A DNA stretch of 64,000 bases from Allantophomopsis cytisporea (taxonomy: Eukaryota; Ascomycota; Leotiomycetes; Phacidiales; Phacidiaceae): assembly GCA_024752435.1 (NCBI GenBank), contig CP103020.1, forward strand, positions 1,612,001 to 1,676,000, in the 5' to 3' direction. Below the pieces are notes generated by a model. It did not search any database. It saw only the letters and a program-made list of their open reading frames with translations, and had not been told where the DNA came from. Made by a program: the position numbers and the translations under genes. Positions 61,574 to 64,000 of this stretch are shown one piece after another (within the stretch, counting starts at the first letter, position 1; the number at the start of each line of letters is the position of its first letter).

Positions 61574-62829
61574 CTAGATTACTCTATCTGACGCTTCCAA
61601 AACGTCAGAATATATCAAACTATTCTGATGGCGAATTTCATCCATAATCTCTATGATTAAAACAGTTTCATTCAGAGGCATGACCTCACTTTGAGTTTTT
61701 CCATCCCTTATACATCTCGCACATTCATCCGCTTCCCAGAACAAGCCATGGCCGGGAATATCAAATTGACTCACAGGTATTCTTTCGCCCGGTTTGGCCA
61801 CTTGAAAAAAGTCTGGCCGTGCAGCGGGGCCAAAAATTTGAATCTCTCCTTTACTCCCGAGAATACGCACACCAGGGCTTTTGGTGGACGCAGCGACACG
61901 CAAGCTAGCTGTGGCAATTCCCTGGGTTCCGACTTTCGGGAATGAGAGCAGCATCGACACGGACTCGTCGACAGCAGTTGGCTCATACATGATCATGGAA
62001 GACACGACAGATGGTTTCTCGCGCGTCTCCTTCGGCTGCAGATGATACAGGACCAGAAAGATCCACGTCAGCGGATATATTCCCACTATATCGCGTCAGT
62101 AGCCAGCCTTGCAGTATTCATAACGCGAGCTCACAGTCCAATAGCGCTCCTCCTGCTAGCTCTCGATTCACCAGCCGATGCTCCCGTCCGTACAATGACT
62201 CGATATCCCGCCCTAGACTCCGGTCTGCTATCACTCTCTGCACAACTCCTACCTCCCCTCCCTCCACAATTTTCTTCACCTTGTCAACAAGCGGGAAGAA
62301 TCGTGTCCACAGCGCCTCCATCAGAAATAGGCCTTTCTGTTGGGCAAGAGAACTGAGGACCTTCGCCTGCGCTGCATTTATCGTGAAAGCTTTCTCGAGC
62401 AGGACATGTTTTCCCGCATTGAGGAAAAGTAGAGCGTGCTCAAAGTGATGCGAGTGGGGTGTTGCAATGTACACTATATCAACGCTGGGGTCTGTGGCAA
62501 GGTCTGCATAAGAGGTGTATGTGACCGGTGTTGGGGAGGCGTTGATGTATGTTAGAAATTGGTCGGCTGAAGACTGTTTGCGAGAAGCCACGGCGACGAT
62601 GTGATGTTGAATGTCGTGTACATCTCGCGAGGAGGGTGGGAGGAGAATGTCTTTGGCGAATTCTGGATTGGTGAAATTGTAAGTTGTGGATCAGTAGTGG
62701 AAAGTCGTGAGTAGGTTACTTCTCGAATTATCCCCGGTTGCTGTCATATTGTTAGTTAATATGGTGAATTTTGGGCCTTCATTTTGTCATACCCGAGATT
62801 CCCCATCTAAGAGTAAATGGCTGAGACAT
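61574..62829 (-). CDS. Gfo/Idh/MocA-family NAD(P)-dependent dehydrogenase
   Basis: 365-aa oxidoreductase resembling dimeric dihydrodiol dehydrogenase and fungal D-xylose dehydrogenase relatives. Exons: 62829-62793, 62740-62720 (21 nt), 62662-62135 and 62085-61574. Phases 1,1,1 close. The spliced start reads MSQPFTLRWGISATG, where RWGI.ATG is the N-terminal nucleotide-binding strand and loop of the family. Exon 3 has VDIVYIATPHSHHFEHAL and the catalytic-lysine segment HVLLEKAFTINA near residue 107, with Ala where EKP is usual. LLDLGIYPLTW is restored across the last intron. The C-terminal domain is the expected open-faced beta sheet plus helices. The substrate is unknown; sugar or trans-dihydrodiol oxidation is typical. 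Confidence 0.9.
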
Positions 62830-63609
62830 ATCAGAGTCCTTTTGAAGCTTAGAACGTGGATCATGTAGAGGTTATGTGTACGGTTTTATTGCAAGCTCTG
62901 TGGCTTATTAAGACAATTATCTACCTGCAAAGACGTGATCACGTCTCCGAATGTGGGTCATATCTATTTTCCACCTATCAACCAGTACAAGATACATCTA
63001 TTTACTTTCTGTTATATCTGCAACATACCATCTTTCAGAGACTAAAAGAGTCATTTATGAGCGGATTAAATATTTGAGTATAATAATTCTATAAATATGT
63101 AAACATTCTTCACCTTTATCTTCTAAGCTTGAAATTATATTCTCAGAAACCTTAGAAACATTTAGAAAATTTCCTAGTAGTATTTATTATAGTCTTTGAT
63201 CGGACTTTTTAATACTACTAACTTGGAGCGAAAACATGGGAAAGAACTGTCGCACACTTACGCGGCTGCACAGCCTGTACACAACCTGGGCAAAACGACA
63301 CGGAGCGGTCTTCGTACCCGCAAAATACAAGATGATATACATCCCATGGAAACTGAAACGGTTCGACATGGCCATTACAATCCGTATATAAGGCAGCGAC
63401 ATCCCACCATGAACTGCTATCAGAATGCTAGGAGTGCACCTCACTGTTAGCAACTATACACCGCAGAATCATACTTTGTGTCTGTGAAAACTGATGGGAT
63501 CATTGAAGAGACAAAGCTGAAGAGAAAGAGATCCGCGACATAAAGTGACATAATGGAAGCAGAAGTACATTCAGAACAATTGGAGATTCCAAAAAATAAA
63601 AAATTGTGA
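62830..63609. other. Intergenic
   Basis: Holds the dehydrogenase promoter and the 3' flank of the TPR gene. Short frames only. Confidence 0.6.
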
Positions 63610-63999
63610 TTAGCTTGGTGAAGCCGTGCAGACCGTCTCACAGCCTTCTGGCAACAACATCCGGAGCTCCTCACACTCATCTTTTTTCCCTTGATCTTCC
63701 AGTGCAAAACTCAGATCACTGATCGCGGCACACGTTGCATCTGCTGTAGGACCTAGTAACCTCAGTAGTTGCTTATAGACTTCGCGAAAACAGACCTCTG
63801 CTTCTGCAGGTCTGTCTTGCTGCAACCGAATTTCCCCAAGCAAGTGTTTACTATTCAGCGTATCAAGATTATCGTTGCCCAATGTTTCGTTCCTGCTCTC
63901 CAACACCTCGAGTGCAATTTTCTCGGCTTCATTGCACCTGTTGGCCTCGTAGAGGCCACGCGCAAGACATTGAAGGCTTTTTTGCTTTTGGAGATTAGA
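63610..63999 (-). CDS. TPR protein, C-terminal part (cut by window)
   Basis: Last ~129 codons of a gene entering from the right edge. It has kinesin-light-chain-type tetratricopeptide repeats: LARGLYEANRCNEAEKIALE, then LLGEIRLQQDRPAEAEVCFR, then LSFALEDQGKKDECEELR, each about 42 residues apart. In fungi such repeats often close NB-ARC or nucleoside-phosphorylase-type NLR-like proteins, but the N-terminal part is not in this window. The reading frame is clean to the stop at 63610. Confidence 0.8.
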   Translation of the reverse strand, partial: SNLQKQKSLQCLARGLYEANRCNEAEKIALEVLESRNETLGNDNLDTLNSKHLLGEIRLQQDRPAEAEVCFREVYKQLLRLLGPTADATCAAISDLSFALEDQGKKDECEELRMLLPEGCETVCTASPS

Positions 64000-64000
64000 C

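Noticed and set aside
1..64000. CRISPR arrays, bacterial operons, phage genes
   Set aside because: No direct-repeat arrays or Shine-Dalgarno-led operons; all clear genes have spliceosomal introns or fungal families.

Overview
This window is nuclear DNA of a filamentous ascomycete (Pezizomycotina). The signs are short spliceosomal introns of about 45 to 100 nt with GTAAGT-type donors and CTAAC/CTGAC-type branch points, genes on both strands without operons, AT-rich spacers, and a lone dispersed 5S rRNA gene. The gene set (expanded ABC and MFS transporters, rhodopsin-domain membrane protein, UstYa-like protein, CmcJ-type oxygenase, fungal NLR-like proteins, trichodiene-synthase-type terpene synthase relic) suits a plant-associated Leotiomycete such as the Botrytis/Sclerotinia group. 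The genus is an inference from gene content only.

Layout. 1-4812 (-): ABCC transporter, cut by the left edge. 5554-7318 (-): secreted serine carboxypeptidase. 7971-9692 (+): MFS transporter. 10442-12282 (-): ferric reductase. 12785-13474 (+): HxxHC (UstYa/DUF3328-like) protein. 14046-16068 (-): DUF7708-like protein with a degenerate NTPase-like region. 16732-19418 (+): AAA ATPase. 19769-20530 (-): broken terpene synthase. 22175-22292 (-): 5S rRNA. 23453-24579 (+): GDXG/HSL-type esterase. 24580-27692: gene-poor. 27693-29084 (+): rhodopsin-domain membrane protein. 29601-30824 (+): orphan. 31899-36646 (-): full-length PDR-type ABC transporter. 38477-38745 (-): possible small spliced gene. 41546-43849 (+): PEP carboxykinase (ATP). 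45146-45355 (+): tiny Cys-rich protein. 45802-46933 (-): SYLF/Ysc84 protein. 47806-48951 (-): CmcJ-family oxidoreductase. 49531-49770 (+): small Pro-rich ORF. 50753-51604 (+): GNAT acetyltransferase. 52188-55506 (-): NB-ARC/TPR NLR-like receptor. 56153-57521 (+): fungal orphan with a C-terminal membrane segment. 57522-60531: gene-poor and AT-rich. 60532-61127 (-): probably broken small membrane protein. 61574-62829 (-): Gfo/Idh/MocA dehydrogenase. 63610-63999 (-): TPR protein, cut by the right edge.

The genes do not form one pathway. Most of the window is accessory: efflux and uptake (ABCC, PDR, MFS), secreted or surface functions (carboxypeptidase, ferric reductase, rhodopsin-domain protein), possible secondary-metabolism remnants (terpene synthase relic, UstYa-like, CmcJ-like, MFS) and innate-immunity or incompatibility-type proteins (two DUF7708-like proteins, one with NB-ARC/TPR, plus a TPR fragment). 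PEP carboxykinase (gluconeogenesis) and 5S rRNA are the clear core genes. I worked out most exon structures by hand from splice signals and reading phase. For fifteen genes the exon phases close exactly, which is the main support for those models. No CRISPR, bacterial mobile element or intact transposon was seen.
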